Origin: Megalonaias nervosa
Taxonomy: Eukaryota; Mollusca; Bivalvia; Unionida; Unionidae
NCBI GenBank assembly: GCA_016617855.1
Contig: JAECUM010093684.1
Location: 1 to 64,000 of the forward strand
DNA length: 64,000 nt
Direction of reading: 5' to 3'
Made by a program: the position numbers and the translations under genes
Shown: positions 36,361 through 48,640 of the stretch, piece after piece
How positions within the stretch are numbered: the first letter of the stretch is position 1
Layout: each line of letters opens with the position of its first letter
Notes under the pieces: model-generated
The model's input: only the letters and a program-made list of their open reading frames with translations
What the model was told of the DNA's origin: nothing
Databases searched by the model: none

Positions 36361-37114
36361 TATATCTTTTCCAACTCTACAATGGCAGTACATGATATAT
36401 TAGACCTTACTGAAAACTGGTCAAAGTTGTGAAAAAGAATCAACTGCTTTACAGAGACAATTTTGGTAGGGTTGGCAGGTCTGACAGGGAGAAGTGGGAG
36501 CAAGCAAAGAATTGTGTCCTCTGTTTCTCAGTATGCATTTAACATTGGTTTTAAGCAATAATTTCTATTCAAGTTGTAAATTCAGTGTTATATGTTTATT
36601 ATATTATATATACATTTTGTACATGTGTAAAATTTATTATATTCATACACATTGTATTTATTGTAATTTTGACAGAAAGGTGTAATGAGATTACAGTATT
36701 GTAATTGCAAGTTGGTAAAATGCTTACTCAACTACCACTTAAAGAACTCTTTTCTTTTCTGAAAGTTTGGTATAAAATGGTAGTAAAAAAAGATTTCTGA
36801 AATACTTTGAAACAACCCCAGTAACATGTAATTGTCTTTATATCATATTGTTAGTGATAACATTTTACTGTAACTAGTCACAGATAAGTCACTGAAGCAA
36901 TAAAGTAATATATGACTGGACCAGACCCTTCTGTCCACCTGAATCGACACAACCAAGAAAAAGTATCACGCCCTGAAATAACATTTTGTGCATCTATTAA
37001 TTTTAGAAAGAGGGATTTTCTTAATATAATACTCACTTTCTAACTTCGTTAACAGCAATCCATTGATAGGATTGCAAATTTATGGTTTTATTAATTGCCT
37101 ACATACTTGTGGGG

Positions 37115-37435
37115 ACCACTTTAATGGCATAGTAGTTAGGGCATCTGCCTCAGGTGCGGGAGGTCACGGGTTTGAACCCCAGCTGAGTCATACCTAAGAC
37201 TTATAAAAATGGTACTAACAGCTACCTCGCTAGGCGTTCAGCATCAGGAGGTTGGTGTTAGGACTGGTCAGCTTGGTATCAGGATAATGTAACTGGGTGG
37301 GACATGATGCTACATGTCTGTGGCATGCTGCCCCAGTGCTGGACATCACTATAAACTGCCACACTGTTGACATCATAGCGATATGACTAAAAAAAATTTG
37401 AAGCTGTGTTAAAAATCCAAATCATACACAAACAT
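37115..37435 (+). mobile_element. SINE family B copy
   Basis: A tRNA-like head (ATGGCATAGTAGTTAGGGC, GGTTTGAACCCC) precedes the shared body. The tail contains ATATGACTAAAAAAAATTTG and ends CCAAATCATACACA. Confidence 0.9.
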
Positions 37436-37897
37436 GTTCATGAAGTAACATCATTGGTTGAATAGTATTTGCATCACTGCTTTTTTTTGTATTTTCAAAA
37501 AAATGAATGACGTCAGGAAAAAAATTGACTTTACAGCACTTTTCAAATTCCACAACAGAGTGTTGTCCCATACATTTCTGACCTACATGATTATATTTTT
37601 AAGCTAACTGTTCTGTCACACAATATTTAGAATGTACTTTCTATGAATTGTATATTTTCCTTAATCTGTTTATCCGGTGATTGACAAAAAACAGACACTG
37701 TAATAAAGTGGTATTTCCCTAGACACAGTGATTTCTCCTGTTACAGGGTTCACTTATGAAACAGGCACTTGATTGAGGGGGAAACTAATAATAACACTCC
37801 CCTGGTGTGTTTCAAGATTAAATTGTCAAAACATTCAGAAGACAAGTATAATTTCTAAATCAACATGTGTAGGATGATAGGATCTGCTCAACTAATT

Positions 37898-38137
37898 GTT
37901 GTTGTTGTAGGGTTTAACGCCATTTTTCATCACAAGATAGGCTATACATGGCAGCCAGTATTAATGGTGGAGGAGAACCTGGGGAAAACACTGGAAAGAA
38001 CCACCAACCCACGAGAAGCTACTGGCAAACTTTCTCACATACCCACATTGGCTGAACCCGAGACTCAAACCCATGCGGTGAGGTGGCAGTGATCCATAAT
38101 GGTTAGTGCTTAAACCACACCGCCATTCAGGGGCCCC
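37898..38137 (-). mobile_element. SINE family A, minus orientation
   Basis: The GTTGTTGTTGTAGGGTTTAA tail lies at the left and a decayed tRNA-like head at the right. A perfect 11-bp target duplication, CTCAACTAATT, lies at 37887-37897 and 38138-38148. Confidence 0.92.
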
Positions 38138-40205
38138 CTCAACTAATTTTTTGTAATTGTCAGTTGTGTGTTTGAAGCTTGAACATTTAATTCTTTATTT
38201 GGTTTCAACAGGCTAAATATTGCATAAGTGGTTTCTTTCAGTTTCAGTTACATGATAACAATAGTTGTTGATTTGGGCTTCACCATTTTTCTTCACAGTG
38301 AGGTTTTAAAATAAAAGATTTTTTTTAATGGCTTCTTAATACTGCAGTATTGACTATAAAGCAGTCATAGTATACATTATATAAACTACAGGTATATTTT
38401 CTCAGGTACCAATAAAAAATGTATGCTATTTCGATGACAAGTTTATTACTTTGGCTCCATGTACAGAGCAGCAAAAGAGCTTGATACTTGGAGGTTGACT
38501 CGTCAGTAGTTTTGGTAAAGAAGAAGAAACGGAAAGATTTGTGGAATGAATTCTGGAAATCATTGGCTGAAAAATGAAAAAGTTGTGGAACATCATTATC
38601 TTTATGCACATGGTGTCAAGACTTGAAGAAAAAATGCAATGGCTACCCAAGGAAAATAGGTCGAGGAATTAAAGATTTTGGTCATTAACCTGCTGTGGAG
38701 AAAGTTTCTGTAAGAATAAAGGGAATCCTGCATTGCTTAAAGATGACAGGAAAAAGTTAATACAATATGGTCATTTGTTTGTTTCCAGTGTGTTGTGAAA
38801 TGTATTGATCAGAAATGCAAATTAAAGAAATTAATATTGTAAAGAAAGTTCTTCTTTGATTCATTTTAGCTGCACACAAAACTAAAGAATGACAGGGTAA
38901 AGGCATTGAGAATTGTTGTTGTTGTATCACTCAAAAGACATAATTTTCTCTCTCTCTCGTTCACTAATAACAGTACTTTTGATTTATGAGACAGAAAATT
39001 TACTTTGTACATTTGTACCCTTAGGTTGTCGAGTAGCGTGTGTACTGTAGAACTTGTTTTGGTATGATCCCTTTATTTTTCATACACGGTCAGCACCACC
39101 AAATGATAATTATTTATTTTACATATAATTTTTCGTACACTGAAATTAATAATTATTTTTTCATGTACAAAAAATTACATAAAATATGGTATTTCAAAAT
39201 ATTTCACAATGAATTGGAATTAACACTGATGTAATGTATTTTGGTGACAACAATATACAAATTCTGAATTATTGCATAGGGAAAAAATGCCTTGTTATTG
39301 GGGTTCCTAGTTTTAGATCTGAAACAGCAATTTTTCCAGGGAAAGAAGTCCAGGATTGCAACTTTCAAAATTTCTTTGCAGAATCCTGTGTATGTGCATG
39401 TACAAATTTTAATGTGTTGATATTTTGCAAAACATTTTAAGCATTTAAACCAAAATTGTAGCATCTTAACATCTACTGTAAGCATAGTCCATTTTTTGTT
39501 GTGCATTTGATCAGTACAAACTATGCTATCATAACAAGTTCTTGGTACAGTTCTTTGCATGTTTAAAACGATAGTACTACTTGATGACTCTGAGAACACT
39601 CCCTCAAATAATCACACAATAGAACACACCTTGAACTAGTTTTGGCCACTAATAACATTCGAAAAGATGTGATTAATATCTTCCTGATTAAGGCGTAGTC
39701 TGGTATAGCAAAATCATGTTTTGGAGTATTCACAAAATTTCCCATAGAATTTCAAATTATAGGAGTATGATACTGATCCTTTATATTTGTATCTTGAACC
39801 CTGAAAGCTTCATGTTACCTGTTCATTGACAGCTACTAATAGTAAGCAATATTGTTATACCAGCAGTGATGTCAGTAAGAAATTAGTCTGGGCTGATCAT
39901 TACCCTAGTATCACAGACATGCAGAACATAAAAGACATGTAATTAATTGTGCATACTGTGAACTTAACTGAACACTGGAGGCCATTCTGTAGGCCAATAT
40001 ATTAGCCCCACACCTGTAATGATACAGGAGCTTAAGGGGCTGATCTCACCGGTTCATTAAAACATGCAAATATTTGTAGACACTTTTGTCTGCACATATC
40101 TGTGTACATTTTATCCACTTACATTTAAATTCCTTTTCAGTTTCATTAAAGACTTGTCTGATTCTGATCTGTGTTATCCTCATTCTGCTTTCTTTTTTCT
40201 TCCAG

Positions 40206-40347
40206 AAATGAAGGAAGCTTTTGTTACTCTAGCGACCAATGACACATACTCTTTAGGATGTCTGGTGCTGGAAAAGTCACTGAGAAAAGTGGGTACCACC
40301 CGACAGTTGGTTGTTATGGTCACCAGTGGTGTTTCCGAGTCAATGAG
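40206..40347 (+). CDS. GYG: Glycogenin exon 2 (N-terminal GT8 domain)
   Basis: The exon encodes the start of glycogenin, the self-glucosylating GT8-family enzyme that primes glycogen synthesis from UDP-glucose in the cytosol. The frame reads EMKE followed by AFVTLATNDTYSLGCLVLEK, then TTRQLVVMVTSGVSESMR. This matches the first beta strand and nucleotide-binding segment of glycogenin (T-L-x-T-N-D-x-Y). The acceptor TCTTTTTTCTTCCAG is strong. The donor GTAGCAC (40348) is weaker but falls inside the Arg codon after SESM, the position that I expect from vertebrate GYG1. The exon is 142 bases and leaves one base to be supplied by the next exon. The catalytic DxD and the autoglucosylated Tyr lie in later exons, outside this window. 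Confidence 0.92.
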
Positions 40348-40451
40348 GTAGCACTTCACTTTTTTCTTTCATTTTTTAAGAAATTAATTTCCATTAATTG
40401 TATTCATAGTGTCCAGTAGAACCATGAATTTCAGCCATTTTGTTTTTTTAG

Positions 40452-40620
40452 TGGGTGGGTGGGTGATAAAGTGGTCTAACGTGCTCTCCTTTACATATCA
40501 CTGACATCTCATCTCTCTCCGCATAGATTTGAGACTGTTCTGTGGGTATGTGAGAAAGCTTGCTTGTAGCTTCCCATGGGTTGGCTGTTCATTGCATAGT
40601 CCATCTGGGTTCTTCCTCAA
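40452..40620 (+). mobile_element. SINE family A, degraded
   Basis: A decayed head (GTGGTCTAACGTGCTC) is followed by body sequence TATGTGAGAAAGCTTGC and TTCCCATGGGTTGG. The 3' part is lost. Confidence 0.75.
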
Positions 40621-41089
40621 TTCTCACAACAGGGATTTTCCTAGACCTTTATGGGTCAGCTCAATTAAAAAATGTGTGTATATTTTTGCAATCTTGACCA
40701 AGAACTTCCCATTTGAGAGAAACTTTGTTTGCAGGAGATTCATATACATGTAACAAGCAAAAAAAATCTGTTTTATTATTAAACTCTTGGGCAAAAACTG
40801 AGAAAGAACTAATGTATAAATAAAATAAAAATTGTATTCACTGCAGTTATTGTATGGATTAGTATAAATACTGTGATTTGCTGGATTGTATAATTTTGCA
40901 CAGAAACTAATTTATGACAATTGAATAAACTTTATGACGGTGCATACCATCAGCTTCATGCCATTAAATATGCCATATTTAGATTGCTAATATGCATGTT
41001 GTATAACTCATTTATGCACATATTTTCCCGTATCTTGCCATGAATTTGCCTTGTTCTGGTGAATTGTGGGTTTGGGAAAAGGAGTCACG

Positions 41090-41890
41090 TTGTCTCAAAA
41101 TTCTGTGTTTGTCATGAATCCTGATTTCTTTCTGTTCAAAGGGGTTATTGTATCCTTGTTTTCTTCCAACCATCACACTTTCATTTCCATGCTACAGCTT
41201 TAAAGCATGGGATGAAACTTGGCACATTATCATTAAAAGTCTGTACACCATCATTAGGGGTGTCACATACTATATGTGGGGTGGTTGTCTTGTGAAGGTC
41301 ACAACTCGGTATTTTAAGTTCTCCTTCAGACTTTAGTTTACACTCCAACTTTAGAGTCATTTAAAATTATGGGGTGAAAGTCTGCATACTTGTATGTTGT
41401 CATTAGAAGATGTATATTGTACCACATTGGCAATCATATCTTCAGGATCCAGGTTATGACTTAAGTTTCCTTTATCCTTTTTTTTATTCCAGTCAGTAAC
41501 TTGATATGTAAGAGATTAATGGATGAAATGTAGTATACTGTAATGTACATGGTCATGAGAAGGCAGTTTATGTACTAAATTTGGATTCCCCATCTTCACA
41601 GTTAAGTTCACAGGTCAATGCTCCAAGTTTTATATCATACTTTCCATTCTTTATAACTTTGGAGTCCTTCATCTATAGAGGTGAAACATGAATACTTACT
41701 TGAGTACATTATCATTAGAAGCTATCTTGTATATGCTTACAACATTGGGGATTGTATGTTCATGGTCATGGGTCAGTATTTTATCTTTAGTATCACACTT
41801 TCATTTTCTCTCATAATTGCAATGATTTTAAGCCATTTAAGGATTGCCCCCTCCCCCTCTTTTCCTCTTTGTTTTACATTCATTGAAGTG
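41090..41890. repeat. Diverged long-unit repeat (GAAACTTGG type)
   Basis: Blocks containing GATGAAACTTGGCACATTAT, CATCATTAGG and a following AAGGTCACA recur two to three times in degenerate form (near 41210, 41370 and 41680). The type is shared with the fields at 45530-45800 and 58130-60500. Confidence 0.55.
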
Positions 41891-42203
41891 TGAATGGAAG
41901 AAACACTGTACAACTGTATGAACCATGAAGCGGATCCTATTTAAATTTGCAGTTTTTTCGGTTCATTCTGAAAAAAATTTGGTCCATGTAATAATTATTT
42001 ACATCTAATAGTAACAACAGAAATTCTTGTATGTTAAATATACCATTCAAACTTATCAGGCTTTGTATAAATACAAGATATAAATAAGTATCCATAACTT
42101 GGCACTCAGCCGTTTATAAGATGGCAACCAGTTCCCTGTCAGTGTGGCACAAACTAACCCATGGTCATTAAACCATGATATGAGCAGCCTTTGTTAGACT
42201 ATA

Positions 42204-43452
42204 ATCCAAGTGCCCAAAGTGAAATCCATGGTGAACTCCATTGGACTGTATAGTCCTAGTACCCAAAGTAAAATCCATGATGGACTACATTGGACTGTAC
42301 AGCCCAAGTACCCAAAGTTAAATCAGTAGTGGACTCCATTGGACTGTACAGTCCAAGTACCCAAAGTGAAATCCATGGTGAACTCCATAGAATTCTACAG
42401 TCCAAGTACCCAAAGTAAAATCCATGATGGACTCCATTGGACTGTACAGTCCAAGTTCCCAAAGCAAAATCCTTGGTGGACTGAATTGAAATGTACAGAC
42501 CAAGTACCAGACATCAAATCCATGGTGGACTCCATTGGACTGTACAATCCAAGTACCCAGTGTAAAATCCGTTGTGGACTGTATTGTACTTTACAGTCTA
42601 AGTACCCAAAGCGAAATCCATGGTTGACTCCATTGGACTGTACAGTCCAAGTACTAAAAGTGAAATTTATAGTGGACTACATTGGACTGTACAATCCATG
42701 TACCCAAAGTGAAATCCTTTGTGAAATCCATTGGACTGTACAGCCCAAGTACTCAAAGCAAAATCCATGGTGGACTTGATTGGAATGTACAGACTAAGTA
42801 CCAAACATCAAATCTGTGGTGGACTCCATTGGACTGTACAATCCAAGTACCCAATATGAAATTTATAGTTGACTCCATTGGACTGTACAATCCATGTACC
42901 CAAAGTGAAATCCATAGTGGACTTCATTGGACTGTACCAGCCAAGTACTGAATGTGAAATCCATTGTGGACTCCATTGGACTATGTACAGTCCATGTACC
43001 CAAAGCAAAATCCATGATGGACTCCATTGGACTGTACAGTCCAAGTACCAAAAGTGAAATTTATAGTGGACTCCATTGGGCTGTACAATCCGTGTACCCA
43101 AAGTGAAATCCATAGTGGACTGCATTGGACTGTACAGTCCCAAGTACCCAGAGCAAAATCCATGGTGGACTGTACAGTCCAAGTACCAAACATCAAATCC
43201 ATGTTGGATCCATTGGACTGTACAGTCCAACTACCGAAATCGAAAACAATAGTTGATTCCATTGGACTGTACAGTCGAAGCACCACAAGTGAAATTTATT
43301 GTGGACTCCATTGGACTGTACAATCCATGTTCCCAAAGTGAAATCCATAGTGCATATCATTGGACTGTACAGTCCAAGTACCCAAAGTGAAATCCATGAT
43401 GGACTGCATTGGACTGTACAGTCCAAGTACCCAAAGCAAAATCCATGATGGA
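42204..43452. repeat. 49-bp satellite, about 25 units, with 18-bp palindrome
   Basis: The unit contains CCAAGTACCCAAAGTGAAAT, then CCATGGTGGACTCCA, then the perfect palindrome TTGGACTGTACAGTCCAA. The period is mostly 48-49 bases, with single-base indels and one shortened unit near 43165. Neither strand of the unit contains many stops, so overlapping 60-146-codon frames appear on both strands. These frames cycle because 49 is not a multiple of 3. They are incidental. The array lies inside GYG intron 2. Confidence 0.95.
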
Positions 43453-44621
43453 GAATATGCATATGATTAAACTGCAGCAATTATTTTGATTTGTTAAATT
43501 ACTTTTATCGTTGTTTGCTGATGTCGAAATTTGTGAGCAGCTCTGACTTGACCTAGTTAGTGTACAACATTCATTATTAAAAAAGTTTAGTTTTATTCCT
43601 TAGTTTTTGCAATATTTATTTAATTTACCAGAGCTGTGAAATATATCTATTTAACAGGATACTTTTTTCCCAAGAGTTACCATTGTTGCCATCATAAATG
43701 CATAAAGTGATCAAAACACTCAAAATGAAGTCATTTGGGTTGATAAAAGCTGATAACAAATCTTTTTTTAAACTTTAAGGGGGGTAGAGGAATGAGCTGC
43801 TTGGTGATCATTATCAGTGAAGATTCATTTCTTAAACAAAAAATTAATGTTATTTAAAAATAGAAACAGCATATTTTGGTTACTTCTCAATGAATCCAAA
43901 CATATCAGTTTCTGATATATTTACTATTTGTGGGATACTTAGGTGCATATAGGATGTGTTCATTTGGCTATTTTGTTTGTGCAATTGCAGAAATGTGAAA
44001 ATGTTACAATTTTTTCATATTGGATCTACATTTTTCTTGTACTGGCCCCTTTTCACTGCAAATCTCAACTTATCCTACTTTTCTGCTGAGGTTCATTTTA
44101 TCTGCTTTTCAGTCCAGACTACTTTAGATCAAAAGTCAAAAAGATTAAAAATTTGCACACACTACAGTTCCGAAAATGTAACTTTCAGCCTTTAAAAAAT
44201 CCGGTAAAAAATTATTTTCTGCTGTATTTTTAATGTGTTTAGAAGGTCAAATATTTGGTACCATTGTACAACTACATCTTTCTCCTTTTCTTCAATGCCA
44301 CCTACTTTGGTGCATCATAAATGATGTTGATGTTAAAAAACCCAAAAGTATGGTACTACCATGTGAAGTGTAACCATGGCATGCGGTGATAACAGGTTGA
44401 GGGCTGTTTACAGTGATATATCTGTAAGTTCTTTTCACGACATATGAATGATTTTCACATTAAATGTGCATCACATGGAAAAAGCCAAGTCGACAAGAAT
44501 TGGTGGTACTGCTGGCTGGTCTTCTGATAATGTTGATAAAATTTTTACTTTAAACTTCATTATTTACCCATCAAAGACAATTTTGTTAACAGAACCTTTT
44601 AGTGCCAACATTGTTAAGGTA

Positions 44622-44755
44622 GAAAGCTTGCTAATAGCTTCACATGAGTTGGTCGTTTTTCTTGGATTTTCCCAGGTTCATCTTCACCAAATATACTGGC
44701 TGCCATTATAGCCCATCATATGCTGAAAAATAGTGTTAAACCCACAAGACCAATC
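44622..44755 (+). mobile_element. SINE family A, 3' part
   Basis: GAAAGCTTGCTAATAGCTTC through TACTGGCTGCCATTATAGCC to GCTGAAAAATAGTGTTAAAC matches the family A body and 3' end. The head is absent. Confidence 0.75.
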
Positions 44756-45529
44756 CAAACTAGAGCAGAACCTTTTTGGTTAAATTTTGTTTGCAAGAAA
44801 TGCTGTTTCAAGTTTACAAGACACTGTACACCTCTTTAGTTATTGTAAATTCTGCAGTTGCATCCCATGCACATAGCCACACAGTATGTCTGAATCCCTT
44901 TATTGATCAGTTTTCTTGTCATCGTCTTGCAGTAGAAAATAACATGAAGAAACCCTACAGATATTTTACATAAATTGTCTGATTTATTCAACAACTGTGA
45001 AAGACTTGCTGCAAAATGAGCAAACACAAGTGAGGTACAGTATGATAATAGGGGTCATTTCTTTTTAACGCGTTTAGCAGTTAGATAGGAGAAAGAATGA
45101 GGCTGTAATCTTTTCAATTAAATGGCATCATTTCATTTATTGCAAACCATATAAATGTTTTGCAGTGTTGGTAAATTTTGCAGCCTTGGTTATTCACCTT
45201 GTTTGACCTTGTGTGAAAAATATTTGTTAACCTAATGCAAGATATAAAAGTCATAACAAAATAGCAGTTGAATTTCTGATATCATTGTTTTAATTTTGTT
45301 GGTTTGGTGTTAGATCATCAGTCTTGAATTGTTTTGAAATGCTTGCATCAGCATGAAAAATTCCAGACATTGTCTGCATCAGTGTTTATTTTATGACCTT
45401 TTTATGATATTCATTTATAACAGTATGACATCATGGAGAGCACATTTGTTTTTCGACAGTTTAAATTTAAATAGTATTCACTTTAAATTCCTGTGTTCTG
45501 TGGCATATATGTCATGTACAGGTGCCATG

Positions 45530-45800
45530 TGGGTGAAGGGGGTAATATCTTAAGTGTCTTGGTCACAGGCCGTTATTTTAAGTGTCTCAGTAGTATTTTC
45601 CCTTCCATGTTATAATGTGAGGTATTTTAGATAAGTGAATTTAGTTTTATACCCTTGTATATTGTCACTAGAAAATCCATGCCACATTTGAATTCCGTCT
45701 TTAAGGTCAAGGTCATGGGTGTCTATTTCATGTTTGCGTTTGTTGATCTGTTATATCTTGTAAAATCTGTTGAGCTTTAGGAACCATGCTACTTGTGTTT
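45530..45800. repeat. Diverged repeat with AAGGTCAAGGTCA motif
   Basis: AGTGTCTTGGTCACAGG and TATTGTCACTAGAAAATCCA are followed by TTTAAGGTCAAGGTCATGGG (about 45696). The last contains two directly abutting nuclear-receptor half-sites. The same general repeat type occurs at 41.1-41.9 kb. Confidence 0.5.
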
Positions 45801-46698
45801 TTTGTTGTTGTTGTTTCTTATGTATATGTATCACAGGCAAGGTTTCAGATATGCTGCCATGCAGTGGGATGATGCTATGCTTGTAAAAAAAAATTCAAGA
45901 GTCGTGTAAGTTATTACGTAAAGATCTCGCATATTATCAGTGGTTCCCATTATTTCTCATACCCAATTCATCATTTTTTAACTTTTTTTTTTGTTTATTT
46001 TGGTTGATCTTATCATTGTCTTTTTTTGCCTTTTCTCCATAAAACTCAATCCTATATCAGGGTTAAAAATCTGCAACCTGACTCACTAAAAACCTCCCAA
46101 CCCACAATTCTTTTTTGCTGTTTAATCCCCCAATTTTTTTTACAGATAAAGTGCAGACAGCATATTTATTATTATTTGATCTGCGGTTTAAACATAGCCC
46201 AAACTCCATTATGTTAGCGCATTATTGAATGGTAAGGGTTATGATGTAAAGCGCCTACACATGAAATCATCCTCGTGGTGTCGGATAAAAATTCTTCGAG
46301 TGAGGTGACAGCTTATGGTCAATTTAATCAAAATGAAACAAAAAAAAAGCACACAATGTTGATTAGGAATGATATTGAAAGGATTGCAAACACAGACTCA
46401 TTATTGAAAACCATACATAATTGGTGAAAAAAAACAACCTCTGCTATTACTGTGCAGCATCTGGGGCACCAAAAGACAAGAAAGCAAAGAAAGAGTATAA
46501 AACAGTTCTTCCACTTGGTGAAGAGTGTCTCTCTAAAGGAAGGTAATTTAAATTATTTAAAGATGTCGTTTCAAATAAATACTAAGCCTTTGCAGGTTCT
46601 ACTACTATTAACAGACCAGTATTTTTAAAAACATTTTAAAACCCTAAGTGTTACAAGTGATAAGTACTCTGAAACATTATGAAAGCATAATGTTCTAG

Positions 46699-47405
46699 TG
46701 TTACGTGTAGGCTCGTACAAAAGCAACAAAAGAGTGAAGTCAACAAGCTTTGTAAATTTAACAAAATAATTTATTTCCCAAGAAAATAAGGTAAAAATAT
46801 GAAATAGGACTTACGGTTTGTGAATATAATCCAAAAAATTAATCCTAGAATTCAAAAATACAAGTCCTATCACTAAAAAGTTCTAATTGAATCCAGGTTC
46901 GAATCTCGATGAAGTTCCAATATGGAAGGCGATGACGTCCTCTATAACCAGTTTGTGTTGATGTGTCAACAGTTCCTTGTTGAGTCACCAAGAATATAAT
47001 TCCAGCTTTTGAATTCATTTAATTTGAACAGTGCAGTAAAAGAAAATGCCATTTTGCATGTAACCTAGAATAGCCCTATCTAAGAATCAGATTCTCATGT
47101 TGGAAATGAATAATAAAAAAGGCTGTTTACAACATAGCTGACACATGGGCCGAACATGACCTTGCCTTGGTAATAATCAATCATTTTCACTTAGTGTTTG
47201 CAAATCTCTCAACCAAGGTGAGCTAACAATAGTAATAAAGCAACACTTTTGCGTTCTAATCAGGTCAAAACAAAAGAGTGAATTTTCCGAAAAAAGTCAA
47301 ATCCCATGAAAATTATCGTTACAATAAAATGTAATGAAACAAAAATAAAATTAAAAAAATTTTTAATACTAATTACACAGGTAATTAAATTGCATATACG
47401 TAACA
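46699..47405 (+). mobile_element. Probable solo LTR, 707 bp
   Basis: The element begins TGTTACGTGTA and ends TATACGTAACA. This gives TG...CA ends within an 11-bp inverted repeat (one mismatch), flanked by CTAG on both sides (46695-46698 and 47406-47409). Inside on the plus strand, ATGACGTCCTCTATAA (about 46932) is promoter-like and AATAAA at about 47228 is a possible polyadenylation signal. That fits a solo Ty3/gypsy-type LTR. Because CTAG is itself palindromic, a short TIR transposon with a longer inverted repeat cannot be excluded. Confidence 0.6.
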
Positions 47406-47929
47406 CTAGTAAATGGTGTTTAATATGCAAGTGATACATGACTCTATTCTGAAATCACTTTTCTAGTCACTTTTGGGTAATTTGATAATCCTGAAAAAGT
47501 GTTAAAAGTAATGCTTATTTTGAAGGATGTATGTCCTATGTCAGCTTTGTGTGATTTAATGAAATAAAAAGAACAATTATCTCATCCAGAAACAGGACCA
47601 TTTTCTCAGAGACAGAAGTCAACGGCTTCATTCAGAGATGACATAAAGGGATTAACTCTATAAGCAAAGTGTGTAACCCGGTTGCACCAACTTGAATAGA
47701 CGATAGCTTTGTGATTGGGATGTAATCACTTAACATTGGGGGGAAAAATAACAAACATCACAAGTCTTAAACACTATCAATCGAATCCCGCAAATGATTT
47801 TCTCTTGCTGGTTTAATAGACAATGACCTTATTCACCCCCGGCAATACGGATTAACTCAAGACAAACAATATATGCGACCACTACATCAACTTTGGCACT
47901 ACAACGGCAATTCATGACATGTACATTAG

Positions 47930-48640
47930 CCTGGTTTATGGACTGTAGCATCTATCACTGGTAGCAACAATCCTTTTTATTTTTAATATTCCTTTTATGT
48001 TTGTTTTTGATCAGAACAATCGATACTAATCAAGCGGTTGTTGTAACAACTGATTACATATAGGTCAGTGGTGTCTGTCTGTTCTCACAATACAATCATT
48101 CATAGGGATGCCGGGTCCTACGAAGGCCGGGATGCAGGATTAGCCTATGGGAATAATTAGTCTGGTTCCCTGCTTTATATGCTCCCTGCGTTCCTCACCC
48201 CTATATGAATAACGGAGAACAACACAGGGAGCATACGAAGCAGGGAACCAGACTTGGAAATAATCTACATATACTTTAGTCTGGTTTAAGACAGAAGCTA
48301 TAAAACACTATAAGCATAGCTAAAAAATTTCAGACATCGGTAGCCAGCCTATTTTTAAAATTTTTTTTATTTAGAACAGTATGAGCGGTTGTTCTTACAG
48401 GTATTAAATAAAGGTCGGTGGCGTTTATCCTCATTTTTGTGATGCGGTCGTTCATAGCAGTGTCGAAATGCATATTTTGCCAAGACATTGTGGTTGCTGG
48501 TCGCGTTCAGCAGGTGGTCGCTGATAATAGAACGTTTTTATAATAAAATTGATCCATGCATTACGATTGTGGTCGGAAATGACAGGTGGTCACTCATAGC
48601 AGAGGTCACTCACAGCAGTTTTTACTGTATTGATAAATGA
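47930..48640. mobile_element. Foldback/TIR-type element remnant with subterminal repeats
   Basis: Two diverged copies of a block starting GCGGTTGTT, each with AGGTC(A/G)GTGG downstream, lie at about 48035-48115 and 48383-48465. They are followed by repeated GGTCGTTCATAGCAG, GGTGGTCACTCATAGCAG and GGTCACTCACAGCAG motifs, ending at about 48635 in TTTTTACTGTA. Such clustered subterminal repeats typify pogo-like element ends. The opposite terminus was not found. A perfect-stem hairpin lies inside (48159-48254). Confidence 0.5.
48159..48254. repeat. 96-bp near-perfect hairpin
   Basis: The left arm AGTCTGGTTCCCTGCTT is the exact inverse of the right arm AAGCAGGGAACCAGACT. The complementarity continues through ATGCTCCCTG, with about 20 bases between the arms. 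Confidence 0.9.

Larger units (their letters stand above)
34226..37110 (+). mobile_element. Interrupted copy of hAT-like family D
   Basis: A degraded family D terminus lies at 34226-34280 (GGTCAAGCTAGACTTGAATT, then TAGGGAGAA). The family resumes at about 36475 with CAGGGAGAAGTGGGAGC and is collinear with 63130-63960, through TTCTCAGTATGC, TTGCAAGTTGGTAAAA and TTTAGAAAGAGGG, to about 37110. The gap holds later insertions, including the pogo-like element. A SINE B follows directly at 37115. Confidence 0.65.
21187..40205 (+). other. Glycogenin intron 1, about 19 kb, repeat-filled
   Basis: The intron runs from GTATGT to TCTTTTTTCTTCCAG. It contains tandem duplications, SINEs of families A and B, two hAT transposase fragments in opposite orientations, MITEs and a pogo-like element. 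No further coding exon of GYG was recognised, and none is needed by phase. The 131-codon minus-strand frame at 39204-39599 shows no recognisable motif and is probably chance. Confidence 0.7.

Noticed and set aside
39204..39599. 131-codon minus-strand frame
   Set aside because: No recognisable domain, no flanking splice or start context, and a biased Cys/Ile/Lys composition as expected from AT-rich DNA.
42339..43341. Long overlapping open frames (up to 146 codons) on both strands
   Set aside because: They arise from a 49-bp satellite whose unit has few stops; frame cycling and double-strand openness argue against coding.
42204..43452. CRISPR-like array
   Set aside because: The units are contiguous tandem copies with no unique spacers, in a eukaryotic intron.
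46440..46545. Cys-rich frame with CYYCAASGAPKDKKAKKEYK on the plus strand
   Set aside because: It resembles a zinc-ribbon piece of a transposon protein, but the match is a single short motif with broken surroundings.
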